A stretch of DNA of 64,000 bases from Pelagimonas phthalicica (GTDB taxonomy: Bacteria; Pseudomonadota; Alphaproteobacteria; Rhodobacterales; Rhodobacteraceae): assembly GCF_004364805.1 (NCBI RefSeq), contig NZ_SOAP01000002.1:620001-684000 (forward strand), read 5' to 3'. The notes beneath the pieces were generated by a model that was not told where the DNA came from, ran no database searches, and saw nothing but the letters and a program-made list of their open reading frames with translations. The position numbers and the translations under genes were made by a program. This document shows, piece after piece, positions 37,987 through 45,577 of the stretch. Numbering within the stretch: the stretch's first letter is position 1; every line of letters begins with the position of its first letter.

Positions 37987-38305
37987 CCGCCTGCTCCGGC
38001 ATCATGAAGGCCCGCGCGAGCAGCTCTGCCGCTGCTTTGGTGGCTGCCATAGGCCCACCAGCGATCTCGGCATTGACGAGATCTCTGGCCTGCCCCTGCC
38101 AACCACCACCGCGCAATCCGGCCACGATCAGCGCCAGCACGTCGCGCGTGCTAAAGCCGCCTTGTTCAAACCGCTGCACCAGATCCACCAAAGATCCGCT
38201 CTCCAGCTGGGCTTCGAGCTCAGCCAAAGCCCCCAGTGTCAGCCGCATGAGGTGACGCTCGCCATCTATGGTCAGCGCCACCTCCCCCCTCCACGGATTG
38301 CCCAT
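37973..38305 (-). CDS. GTA gp10, tail assembly chaperone-like protein
   Basis: A 110-residue protein: MGNPWRGEVALTIDGERHLMRLTLGALAELEAQL and LVDLVQRFEQGGFSTRDVLALIVAGLRGGG, the pattern of the GTA/phage tail assembly chaperone family. It sits between the tail tube gene, sharing one base with it, and gp10.1, which is the usual place for such chaperones before the tape measure gene. Confidence 0.88.
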   Translation of the reverse strand: MGNPWRGEVALTIDGERHLMRLTLGALAELEAQLESGSLVDLVQRFEQGGFSTRDVLALIVAGLRGGGWQGQARDLVNAEIAGGPMAATKAAAELLARAFMMPEQADEGV

Positions 38306-38727
38306 CAGACCACAGGCACCGCGATAAAGTTCAGCTCGCCGGCCGAGGCCAGGGAGACCTCGTAGGTCGCTTCACCGTTATGCGAGCCGGCATATTCGAT
38401 GCTGGTCACCTGGAACGCGCCTTCAACCGTGCCAAAATCAGGAATGATCACCTGGAAATCCGGCGTTTCACCGTCAAAGAAGATCTGGCGCGCACGCTCG
38501 TCGGTTTGGGCATCCTTGAAGACGCCAGAGCCAGAGATATTGGCAGATTTGACACCGGCGCCTGCCAGCAGTTCACGCCAGCCGCCTTGGCTTTCCAGCG
38601 TGGTCACATCAACCTGCTCAGCGTTAAAACTGACGCGGGTGGCACGCAGCCCCGCCATTGTTTCGAACGAACCGTCACCGGTCAGATCCACTTTGACCAA
38701 AAGGTCCTTGCCGTTTTGAGCACCCAT
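38305..38727 (-). CDS. GTA gp9, major tail tube protein (TP901-1 family)
   Basis: A 140-residue protein: MGAQNGKDLLVKVDLTGDGSFETMAGLRATRVSFNAEQVDVTTLESQGGWRELL resembles TP901-1/TIGR02126 tail tube proteins, followed by SGSGVFKDAQTDERARQIFFDGETPDFQVIIPDFG. It would form the tail tube. It is separated from gp8 by 24 bp, one of the few non-overlapping joins in the cluster, perhaps with an internal ribosome site (GGAG before ATG). Confidence 0.92.
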   Translation of the reverse strand: MGAQNGKDLLVKVDLTGDGSFETMAGLRATRVSFNAEQVDVTTLESQGGWRELLAGAGVKSANISGSGVFKDAQTDERARQIFFDGETPDFQVIIPDFGTVEGAFQVTSIEYAGSHNGEATYEVSLASAGELNFIAVPVV

Positions 38728-38751
38728 TGCACTACTCCGTTTTGAAAAGGG

Positions 38752-39159
38752 TCAATTGTCTTCCACGCGGGCGCGGAAAGTGAGGTCGATCCGGCGCAGC
38801 CCGCCGGTCTCGCGTGTTGCCTTGGCCTTGCGGAACCACATCCCGACCAGCTGGCCACGGGTCAGGGTCAGTTCCGCTTCATGCAGAACATCACTGATCG
38901 CACCGGCCGCCTGTTTGGCCGTGAGAAAGCCGGCAATTTCAGTCACCACCGAGATGACGAATTCATGCCAGGCCCCGGCATCCGTCCCATCCCCGGCCTC
39001 TGTCGCCGTTTCCGGGCCAAGCGCCACATAGGTCTGTGGCAAGGTCCCAGTGGGCAGCGCGTCAAAGATATTGTCGCCGACCAGGGTCTCCAGGGTCGTA
39101 TCAGCCTGCAGCGCTGCATAAACAGCTGTCTGCAAAGCCCCAGATACTGCGTAACTCAT
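38752..39159 (-). CDS. GTA gp8, tail terminator (DUF3168)
   Basis: A 135-residue DUF3168 protein: MSYAVSGALQTAVYAALQADTTLETLVGDNIFDALPTG, then TYVALGPETATEAGDGTDAGAWHEFVISVVTEIAGFLTAKQAAGAI and a C-terminal RRIDLTFRARVED. The order and family suggest that it closes the tail below the head-tail connection. It overlaps gp7 by 4 bp. Confidence 0.9.
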   Translation of the reverse strand: MSYAVSGALQTAVYAALQADTTLETLVGDNIFDALPTGTLPQTYVALGPETATEAGDGTDAGAWHEFVISVVTEIAGFLTAKQAAGAISDVLHEAELTLTRGQLVGMWFRKAKATRETGGLRRIDLTFRARVEDN

Positions 39160-39494
39160 GTGGCTAGTTCCTCTTCACAATGACAAATCAGGTAGAAACC
39201 CTTGGGTTCGTCTTCGGTCACCGCTTCGATGCGAAACACCCGCGCGCCCGAGCGGAACCTTTGACCAGCGGCGGGACGGTTGGATTGCCCCTGCGGCGCA
39301 CCGCGCACCTTGATGACAAAGGCATGGACCGAGACCGCCCCCGCTTCGCCTTCGCGCACCCGACCGGTACGGGGTTTGATCTGCCCCCAAAGCGTGCCGA
39401 CCGGCTGCCAGGTTTCCTCGAAACCGCCCGAGCCATCATCGACCCGCACAATGGTTTCCAGCACCAGCTGTCTGTTCAAATGCGGCCGTCTCAT
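39156..39494 (-). CDS. GTA gp7, head-tail closure (stopper) protein
   Basis: A 112-residue protein starting MRRPHLNRQLVLETIVRVDDGSGGFEETW (ATG 39494 overlapping the gp6 stop by 4 bp). TLWGQIKPRTGRVREGEAGAVSVHAFVIKVRG and QRFRSGARVFRIEAVTEDEP are typical of phage head-closure proteins. The longer frame to 39560 would bury the start in gp6 and is not supported. Confidence 0.88.
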   Translation of the reverse strand: MRRPHLNRQLVLETIVRVDDGSGGFEETWQPVGTLWGQIKPRTGRVREGEAGAVSVHAFVIKVRGAPQGQSNRPAAGQRFRSGARVFRIEAVTEDEPKGFYLICHCEEELAT

Positions 39495-40084
39495 CCGCCG
39501 ATCCCCACGCGCACCGGACGGTAGCGGGCAATCAGGCTGGACACGCCAAAGGGCATGCATCCCTGGGCCAACGCGGTTTCGTCGCGATATTCATAGTAAT
39601 GGGCCGCTAACAGAAACACCGCTTGGGCCAAATCGCTCGGAATGCTTTCAAAGGTCGGACCATAGCCCGCATCAAAGCGCACATGCACCGATCCGTTTGT
39701 CGGAATGCGCGGCAAAGCCACGGCAGTCGGCATCAGACGCGGGTCAAAATTGTCTTGCTCCAGGTGGTAATCTTCGACCGGAACGATCTCGACATTGCCC
39801 AGCCGATCAACCAGCAGAACATCGGAAATGTGGGTGACAGGTGCCAGCGGAAGGATCTGCCCTTCGGGGTTCTGCCAACGTGGATACTTGGCCGTGTAGG
39901 CCCGGGTGATCAAAGACTTGCCCGTCTGGGATTCAATCGCAGCCATGGCCGCCCGCAGGAACGAGCCCAACACGGCGTCTTGCACATCGTCTTCGGCAAA
40001 GCCGCTGCCCAGACGCAAATGCCGTTTCAGGGCGTCAATTGGCAACGCCGCTTCGGCGACCTGAGTTTCTTCCACCAACATCAT
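39491..40084 (-). CDS. GTA gp6, head-tail connector protein
   Basis: A 197-residue protein of the phiE125 gp8-like connector family: ALPIDALKRHLRLGSGFAEDDVQDAVLGSFLRAAMAAIESQTGKSLI at the N-terminus, APVTHISDVLLVDRLG and the end FLLAAHYYEYRDETALAQGCMPFGVSSLIARYRPVRVG. It is expected to join portal and tail. The 170-bp gap upstream to the major capsid gene holds a GC-rich hairpin. Confidence 0.9.
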   Translation of the reverse strand: MMLVEETQVAEAALPIDALKRHLRLGSGFAEDDVQDAVLGSFLRAAMAAIESQTGKSLITRAYTAKYPRWQNPEGQILPLAPVTHISDVLLVDRLGNVEIVPVEDYHLEQDNFDPRLMPTAVALPRIPTNGSVHVRFDAGYGPTFESIPSDLAQAVFLLAAHYYEYRDETALAQGCMPFGVSSLIARYRPVRVGIGG

Positions 40085-40217
40085 GTTTCTTCTCCGAAAT
40101 CGCTAGGCTATTCCCAACCCTTTGCCCAAGCCCCCCGCATGTGACGGGCGCGCGCCGCCCACGCTGCACGGGCGGAGGGGGACTGCTGGACACCATCGGC
40201 TGCGCGCGCCCTGTGAA

Positions 40218-40236
40218 CGGCGGGGCGACCCCGCCG
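40218..40236 (-). other. GC-rich hairpin after the major capsid gene
   Basis: An 8-bp perfect stem with a 3-base loop (arms CGGCGGGG 40218-40225 and CCCCGCCG 40229-40236) lies 19 bp beyond the gp5 stop in the 170-bp gp5-gp6 gap. On the minus strand it is followed by TTCACAGG, with no U tract, so it may act as an mRNA end-stabiliser or weak attenuator rather than a full terminator. No gene is visible in the gap. Confidence 0.5.
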
Positions 40237-40254
40237 CTCATCTCGTGGCTACGC

Positions 40255-41433
40255 TCAGACCGCGCAACGCAGCAGCTTGATCGCTGCAAAGTCGCTGACA
40301 TCGCCACCAACGCGCTTGGAGGCATAGAACAGCACATGCGGCTTGGCGCTGAACGGATCGCGCAGCACGCGCAGATCAGGACGCTCAGCAATGGTGTAAC
40401 CGGCACCAAAGTCACCAAAGGCAACAGGCGTGGTGTCGGTGCCAATGTCAGGCATGTCCTCGGAAATCAGCACAGGGTAACCCAGCAGACGCGCCGGTTC
40501 CTGAGCAGCCAGGCCATCGGCCCACAGGTGGCGGCCATCCGCATCCTTCAGCTTGCGCAGCGCGCCCGCGGTCTTGGAGTTCAGGACAAAGCTCGCACCG
40601 GCGCGGTATTCCGCACCCAGCGCATAGACCAGGTCAATCAGCGCATCGCCATCACCAATGGTGTCTGCAACGCCAGAGACCACGTAACCCAGATTGCCCC
40701 AGGCCCAGCTGTCATCAGCAACAATGGTGTGGTTCAGGAAACCGCGCGGCTTGTCGACACCGTCACCATTCACAAACGCAGCCGCTTCGGCGCGGGCGAA
40801 TTTGTCAGCGACACGACCGGCCAGCCAGGTTTCCACGTCAAAGGCGGAATCGTCCAGCAGACGCTGAGATATCTTGGGCATCGCGTTCAGCTCATAGAGC
40901 GGGATCGAGATACGCTCGATGGTCGGCGTGCCGGTTTCGGCGGTCGACGACACTTCATCAGCCCAGCCAGCGCCGGTGTCATTCTGGTCGATCAGAACGT
41001 CAAAGGATGTCGCCTCGACATTCACAACGTTTGAGATTGCACGGATCGACGCGGTGGCGTCCAGAGTGGATTTGATGGTTTCCGAAGTCACCGGATCAAC
41101 CAGATAACCACCATCGGAATTCACGGCCGTGGACATGGCCTTGCCTTCCAGCTCCAGGCCACGCAGGCCGTCATCTTCGCCAGAACGCAGATAGGCGTCG
41201 AAAGCCTTCTGATGGGGGGCGTCAACCTCTGCATGGGTCGACAATACGGGACGTGCCGCAACGGCAGATTTGTGATCAAGCATGGTCAGTCGCTCTTCCT
41301 GTTTGTGAAGCTTCTCTTGAAGGTCGGCCTGCAAGGCCTTGAAATCCCCAATCAGTCCCGCCATCGCGGCACTCACCCGGGCGACCGGAGGCATATCTTC
41401 CCCGGTCCGAGACTTGGTCTCGGCTGTACTCAT
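40255..41433 (-). CDS. GTA gp5, major capsid protein (HK97 fold)
   Basis: A capsid protein of 392 residues from ATG 41433 (MSTAETKSRTG). An N-terminal helical delta-like region (FKALQADLQEKLHKQEERL) precedes the mature part, which starts near AVNSDGGYLVDPVTSETIKSTLDATASIR, and ends with HVLFYASKRVGGDVSDFAAIKLLR, the HK97 pattern. I prefer 41433 because AGGA sits 8 bases upstream; ATGs at 41442 and 41448 are alternatives. The gp4 protease probably removes the N-terminal helical region. Confidence 0.93.
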   Translation of the reverse strand: MSTAETKSRTGEDMPPVARVSAAMAGLIGDFKALQADLQEKLHKQEERLTMLDHKSAVAARPVLSTHAEVDAPHQKAFDAYLRSGEDDGLRGLELEGKAMSTAVNSDGGYLVDPVTSETIKSTLDATASIRAISNVVNVEATSFDVLIDQNDTGAGWADEVSSTAETGTPTIERISIPLYELNAMPKISQRLLDDSAFDVETWLAGRVADKFARAEAAAFVNGDGVDKPRGFLNHTIVADDSWAWGNLGYVVSGVADTIGDGDALIDLVYALGAEYRAGASFVLNSKTAGALRKLKDADGRHLWADGLAAQEPARLLGYPVLISEDMPDIGTDTTPVAFGDFGAGYTIAERPDLRVLRDPFSAKPHVLFYASKRVGGDVSDFAAIKLLRCAV

Positions 41434-41460
41434 GTGTTTCATCCTCATGAGTGGCGCGGC

Positions 41461-42003
41461 TCAACCGCCCGCCAGGTTACGACGGGCATCCTCAAGGACA
41501 TCCGCCAACTCTCCCCAATGATCGGCGTCCGGCTCTTCGGCCTTGGCCGCCACTCGGGCACTGGGCAGCATCGGAAAGGTCACCAGCGACACTTCCCAAA
41601 GCTCCAGTTCGTTCAAGAGCCGCTGGCCCTTGTCATTCTTGCTCGCCTTCACGGTGCGATAACCGATGGACAGCCCATCAATTGCGCCCGCTTCGATCAG
41701 CGCAGCCGCCTCGCGGCCCTTTTCAACGCTGTCCAGCAAACGGCCTTTGACATACAGCCCGCGCTCATCTTCGCGCACTTCGTCCCAGATCCCGATGGGT
41801 TGGGCCGGGTCATGCTGCCACAGCATTTTCACCGCGCGATTGTCCGCTTCGAGCTTTTTCAAGGACCGCGTATAGGCCCCTTTGCTCACCACATCGCCCC
41901 CCTGATCACAGGTGCCAAACAACGAGGCATAGCCCTCGATCTTGGTGCCCTCGACCACGGTGATATCCGCGTCAAAGCGGCAGAACTTGTGTTCCAAATC
42001 CAT
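41461..42003 (-). CDS. GTA gp4, HK97-family prohead protease
   Basis: A 180-residue protease: TKIEGYASLFGTCDQGGDVVSKGAY, the histidine in KMLWQHDPAQPIG, VKGRLLDSVEKGREAAALIEAGAIDGLSIGYR with the serine in LSIGY, then LWEVSLVTFPMLPSARV. The H-x-S/E motif set matches the HK97 prohead protease. ATG 42003 follows AAAGGA; the longer frame to 42018 is less likely. It would process the gp5 capsid protein during prohead maturation. Confidence 0.92.
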   Translation of the reverse strand: MDLEHKFCRFDADITVVEGTKIEGYASLFGTCDQGGDVVSKGAYTRSLKKLEADNRAVKMLWQHDPAQPIGIWDEVREDERGLYVKGRLLDSVEKGREAAALIEAGAIDGLSIGYRTVKASKNDKGQRLLNELELWEVSLVTFPMLPSARVAAKAEEPDADHWGELADVLEDARRNLAGG

Positions 42004-42025
42004 GTTCTGTCCTTTCATCTCGCGC

Positions 42026-42241
42026 TCAGGGCGCCGTATTGATCAAACTCTGGAAAGCCTCGGCCAGGATCACCCCGGCAACGCCGTAAACCGTCAACCA
42101 AAGCCGCTTTTCCAACCGCTCCATCAGCAGCTCGATCCGGGCGAATTTGTCGTTCATCGCATCGATCTGTAGCTTGCTGACCCGCTCATGCGCCTCCAGC
42201 CGCATGGCCGGTGCACAGGCAAAGGGCTCCTTTACGCGCAT
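42026..42241 (-). CDS. GTA gp3.5, small head-related protein
   Basis: A 71-residue protein: MRVKEPFACAPAMRLEAHERVSKLQIDAMNDKFARIELLMERLEKRLWL followed by a hydrophobic helix (TVYGVAGVILAEAFQSL). It is a coiled coil plus a C-terminal membrane-like segment, the pattern of the small gene usually found between portal and protease in GTA clusters. Its start lies one base after the gp3 stop. No function can be read from the sequence. Confidence 0.8.
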   Translation of the reverse strand: MRVKEPFACAPAMRLEAHERVSKLQIDAMNDKFARIELLMERLEKRLWLTVYGVAGVILAEAFQSLINTAP

Positions 42242-42242
42242 C

Positions 42243-43445
42243 TCACTCACCCGCATCGCCCTCGGGCAGCGCTGGCAGACCCAACAACTGGCGTTTCTCT
42301 GCATGTGTGAGGAACTCAGCCGCAGCCACACGGTTCCATTGTGCATCGCGCTCACTGGCAAGTGCGGGAACCTGGTCCATATCTGGTTTCAGCTGCAATT
42401 CTTCACCAACAAAGCTGGACAGCCAACGCCCGACCGACGCCGAAACCTTGCTCGCCAATGGCAGGACGGTCTGGCGATAAAACGCCCGCTGTGCCTCGGC
42501 ATAATTGGCAAAGGTCGCCTCACCGGGAATACCAAGCAGCATTGGCGGCACACCAAAGGCAGTCGCGATCTCGCGCGCGGCAGCTTCCTTGGTTTTCAGG
42601 AATTCCATATCGCTAGGCGAAAAGCCCATGGGCTTCCAATCCAGCCCACCTTCCAGCAACATGGGACGTCCCGCATTGCGCGCGCCTTGATGCATGCTTT
42701 CCATTTCATGGGTCAGGCGGTCGAACTGTTCCGGGCTCAACTGACCCTGCCCTTCTGCCCCTTTCCAGACAATCGCCCCGCTCGGACGCGCAGCATTGTC
42801 CAGCAACCCCTTGGTCCAGCGGCTGGCAGAATTGTGCACATCCACCGCCTGGGCCGCCGCCTGAAGCGGGGACAAACCGTAATGATCATCCTGTGGGTGG
42901 AAATTCTTGATATGACAGACCTGAGACACCGGCCCAGTCACATTGAAACGATGTTTGCGCCCGCCAACACTGTATTCATAAGCGACCGGCCAGCCATCTG
43001 CCCCCGGCACCACGCGCATCCGATCAGAACGCAGTACATGCAGCTCAAAGGGAACACCTTGCTCGCCCGATACCGCCTCGACATAGCCATCACCCGACAG
43101 CAACATCTGACCATAGAGCGCCTCAAAGAAATCCGCGCGCCCCTGAGCGGGGTTCGGCCCGGCAATCAGTTTGAGCACCGGATGCTCCGCATAGCGCATA
43201 TCCGCATCCTGCAACACCAAAGGCAGAGCAGCCGCGGCTTCGGCAATCAGCTTGACCGCGCGAAACCCGACCGGGTTCCCGGCAAAGGCCTGCTTGGTCA
43301 GCGATGCCGTATCCCGAGGCGACCAGGCCACGCGCCCGCCGCTCATCTGTGCAACCAGACGACCTGTGGCCGAAGCCTTGGCTTCTGGTGCCGCAGTCTG
43401 AGCCGCATTCGGGGCCTGCGCCCGCCGCAGAAAATCGAATACCAT
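42243..43445 (-). CDS. GTA gp3, portal protein (HK97 type)
   Basis: A portal of 400 residues: MVFDFLRRAQAP, then RDTASLTKQAFAGNPVGFRAVKLIAEAAAALPLVL, AGPNPAQGRADFFEALYGQMLLSGDGYVEAV (the conserved portal stretch), SPLQAAAQAVDVHNSASRWTKGLLDNAARPSG and EATFANYAEAQRAFYRQTVLPL. It would form the dodecameric ring through which DNA is packaged and ejected. The 239-bp gap to the terminase gene upstream is long and structured. Confidence 0.93.
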   Translation of the reverse strand: MVFDFLRRAQAPNAAQTAAPEAKASATGRLVAQMSGGRVAWSPRDTASLTKQAFAGNPVGFRAVKLIAEAAAALPLVLQDADMRYAEHPVLKLIAGPNPAQGRADFFEALYGQMLLSGDGYVEAVSGEQGVPFELHVLRSDRMRVVPGADGWPVAYEYSVGGRKHRFNVTGPVSQVCHIKNFHPQDDHYGLSPLQAAAQAVDVHNSASRWTKGLLDNAARPSGAIVWKGAEGQGQLSPEQFDRLTHEMESMHQGARNAGRPMLLEGGLDWKPMGFSPSDMEFLKTKEAAAREIATAFGVPPMLLGIPGEATFANYAEAQRAFYRQTVLPLASKVSASVGRWLSSFVGEELQLKPDMDQVPALASERDAQWNRVAAAEFLTHAEKRQLLGLPALPEGDAGE

Positions 43446-43610
43446 GCTGTTAGCTCCTTTTCCTTGGCGGACATGGGCCGGGCAAGCCGTCTTTGTTCAG
43501 GAAAACGCCTCGCGCCGCCCTGTGCCCGGTCATTGCCCGGTGTCACGTCCAGTGAATCTCGTTTCAAAGGTTGCCCTTCGTCTTGAAAAGCAACTTAGGT
43601 TTTTAGGTTT

Positions 43611-43674
43611 AAAGCCTTCTGACAATACCGTGCGCAGCTAACGCAACGCTCAGAGCGTTGTTTCAAAAGGCTTT
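43611..43674 (-). other. Nested inverted repeats in the terminase-portal gap
   Basis: The 239-bp gap 43446-43684 has no gene that I can support. An outer 8-bp repeat (AAAGCCTT 43611-43618, AAGGCTTT 43667-43674) encloses a 7-bp perfect stem with 3-base loop (CAACGCT 43644-43650, AGCGTTG 43654-43660). On the transcribed minus strand this folds 11 bp downstream of the terminase stop. No U tract follows, so a processing or stability element is more likely than a terminator. Confidence 0.45.
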
Positions 43675-43684
43675 TCGGTGAACA

Positions 43685-45031
43685 TCAAAACCGAATGGCC
43701 CGAATCTTTGGCTCTTTCTGTTTAGACCCCTCCAGCATCAGCTCGCTCAGCGCCCAAACGCAGGCATCCACCCGGTCCGGGCTGCCCGAGCCTTCAAAAC
43801 CGGCATGGGTCATCAAGCACATCTGCGCCTCAAGCTGGTCCAAGCCGCGCGCATGCCTCACCCGCCCCTGTTCATAAAGCGCAGCAATGGGCTCCGCCCG
43901 TGCGACCTTGCCGCGCGATGCATGAACCGATTTCACCGGAAGCATCGGATCAACCTGGCGCAGCATCTCTGCAACCATGTCACCGCCCTGATTGACCTCC
44001 GCGACCACCCGGTCCGCCTCCCAAAGCTTGGCCGCATCAACCACCGCCTGCGCCCATTGCAAGGGCGAGGCTCCCTGAACACTGGCATCCTCCAACACAT
44101 AGGCGCGCCAATCCTTGGGTGGGCCATCCTGCACGACGCCAGCCACAACAATCCCGCATTCATCGCTGCTCTTGCTGGATTTCGCCGGCGGGTCGACCGC
44201 CACAATGATACGCGTCATCTCGGGCGTCTTGCCCATGCGCGCTTCGTCAAACATCTCACGGGTCCACAACGCGCCATCAATCTCTTCCACAAGGATACCG
44301 TCCAATTCCTGCAGCCCCATGGCGGACCCGGCATAGCGCGCGCGCACCTCTTCTAGGAAAGACTTGGCCAGATTGGCCGCATTGGCCTCTGTCGCCGCGC
44401 GTGTCACCACGGTTGAAGGCAGCTCCAGCAACTCCTTCAACACCTCGACATTCCTCGGGGTCGTGGTCACGCAAACCTGAGGATGCTCCCCCAACCGCAA
44501 ACCAAATTGCAGCATGTCCCAGGTTTCCCGCGCCTTCTTCCACTTTGCCAGCTCATCCACCCAGGCCCCATCAAATTGCGGCCCGCGCAACCCTTCGGCG
44601 TCATGGGCCGAAAACGCCATGGTCTCCGCCCCATTGGGCCAGACCAGGCACCGGCGGGAGGCCACCCATTTCGGTTTCCGATCCGGCGGCGTACAGGCCA
44701 TGATCCCGCTATCGCCATAGATCATCACCTCGCGCACCTGATCAAAGGTCTCCCCCACCAGCGCCAATCGCCGACATTTGCCTTTGCTTAAAGGCCGCGA
44801 TCCCTCGACCATGCTGCGCACCCATTCCGCCCCGGCGCGCGTCTTGCCAGCGCCGCGCCCGCCTAGAATGACCCAGGATCGCCAATCCCCCTCAGGCGGC
44901 AATTGATGCTCATGCGCCCAGAACTCAAACAAAAAGGGGAGCGCAATGCGCTCCCCGATCGATAGCTCATTCAGAAACCTCTTCCTCACATCCACAGGGG
45001 CGGAGGCGAGCCAGACGGCACCCGATTTCAT
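43685..45031 (-). CDS. GTA gp2, large terminase (DNA-packaging ATPase)
   Basis: A packaging motor of 448 residues from ATG 45031 (MKSGAVWLASAPVD). Walker A is ILGGRGAGKTRAGAEWV (about residue 60), Walker B region is FDGAWVDELAKW, and the nuclease part has IIVAVDPPAKSSKSSDECGIVVAG, where the first Asp is a metal ligand, and DRVDACVWALSELM with further acidic residues. The start is uncertain: frames extend to 45043 or 45118, but these overlap gp1 further and look unlike the family. In the GTA it packages host DNA fragments into heads. Confidence 0.93.
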   Translation of the reverse strand: MKSGAVWLASAPVDVRKRFLNELSIGERIALPFLFEFWAHEHQLPPEGDWRSWVILGGRGAGKTRAGAEWVRSMVEGSRPLSKGKCRRLALVGETFDQVREVMIYGDSGIMACTPPDRKPKWVASRRCLVWPNGAETMAFSAHDAEGLRGPQFDGAWVDELAKWKKARETWDMLQFGLRLGEHPQVCVTTTPRNVEVLKELLELPSTVVTRAATEANAANLAKSFLEEVRARYAGSAMGLQELDGILVEEIDGALWTREMFDEARMGKTPEMTRIIVAVDPPAKSSKSSDECGIVVAGVVQDGPPKDWRAYVLEDASVQGASPLQWAQAVVDAAKLWEADRVVAEVNQGGDMVAEMLRQVDPMLPVKSVHASRGKVARAEPIAALYEQGRVRHARGLDQLEAQMCLMTHAGFEGSGSPDRVDACVWALSELMLEGSKQKEPKIRAIRF

Positions 45032-45329
45032 GTCTTGCGGCATCAAGGTCGAGTCCGTACTCGCCTGTGATTTCGCTTTCCTTTCGCCTGATCGCTTCAA
45101 TTTCACACTCCGTTTCACGGGCTGCCCTGAGCCAATATTTCACATCCCCCAGCACCTTGCCGGAGTCGCCTTTCCTATCTGGGTCTCCTTCCCTGACTCT
45201 GGCCCTGAGCTCGTGCAGCTCGGTGGTCAGGTCATTGAGCGTTGCCGCGATTTCATCGCGTTGTTGTTTGAGCCGCTCAATCTCTGCTCTGGCCCGGATA
45301 AGCACCGGATCGTCTTTTTCATTTTCCAT
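44967..45329 (-). CDS. GTA gp1, small terminase-like protein
   Basis: A 120-residue protein beginning MENEKDDPVLIRARAEIERLKQQRDEI with a long coiled coil to about residue 60 (TTELHELRARVREG), a linker and a C-terminal helical part (CEIEAIRRKESEITGEYGLDLDAARHEIGCRLARL). It is the first gene of the cluster with a good AAAGG ribosome site 8 bases before ATG 45329 and overlaps the start of gp2. The small-terminase role is assigned by family and position. Confidence 0.82.
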   Translation of the reverse strand: MENEKDDPVLIRARAEIERLKQQRDEIAATLNDLTTELHELRARVREGDPDRKGDSGKVLGDVKYWLRAARETECEIEAIRRKESEITGEYGLDLDAARHEIGCRLARLRPCGCEEEVSE

Positions 45330-45381
45330 GCTCGACACCTTTCTTGCCTGTAAGGTTGCCCCCTCCAGGGTGCAGGGCATG

Positions 45382-45413
45382 AAAAAACGGCCACCGGCTT
45401 TTGACCGGGGCCG
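45382..45413 (-). terminator. Terminator-like hairpin in the 5' leader of the GTA operon
   Basis: On the minus strand: CGGCC (45413-45409), CCGG (45408-45405), loop TCAAAAG, CCGG (45397-45394), a bulged T, GGCCG (45392-45388), then six T (45387-45382). This is a full intrinsic terminator, placed 52 bp upstream of the gp1 start codon. No minus-strand gene lies upstream, so it would act on the GTA transcript itself if the promoter is further up. Confidence 0.7.
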
Positions 45414-45501
45414 CTGTCATACCTCGTCCAGCATGTCATAAACACTACTTTGGACCGTTCGCTGGGTCAATCGGGGCACCGAACGCTGCCCCCTCACAGT
45501 C

Positions 45502-45529
45502 TTCATATCCGTAAACAAAGTGTAACCAA
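45502..45529 (-). promoter_or_regulatory. Candidate GTA promoter
   Basis: On the minus strand TTGGTT (45529-45524) and TATGAA (45507-45502) are spaced by 16 bp in the most AT-rich part of the 327-bp gap 45330-45656. It would start transcription about 165 bp before gp1, upstream of the leader terminator. Sequence resemblance only; GTA promoters may respond to dedicated activators. Confidence 0.3.
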
Positions 45530-45577
45530 TACAATACGATGCTTGCGCCGGGAACCAATGCTCTGCCATCACTAGGA

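Noticed and set aside
36450-38255. 601-residue plus-strand open frame across gp12-gp10
   Set aside because: It is antisense to four overlapping and recognisable GTA genes and has a composition rich in His, Arg and Gln typical of shadow frames.
43444-43641. 65-residue plus-strand frame in the terminase-portal gap
   Set aside because: No ribosome site, no family resemblance, opposite to the operon, and it crosses the structured repeats.
31200-45329. An ordinary active prophage
   Set aside because: No integrase, repressor, replication, lysis or att-like repeats flank it, and the gene set and order are those of GTAs, between housekeeping genes.
45227-45445. 72-residue minus-strand frame overlapping gp1 in another frame
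   Set aside because: It runs through the leader terminator and into gp1 out of frame, with no domain or ribosome site.
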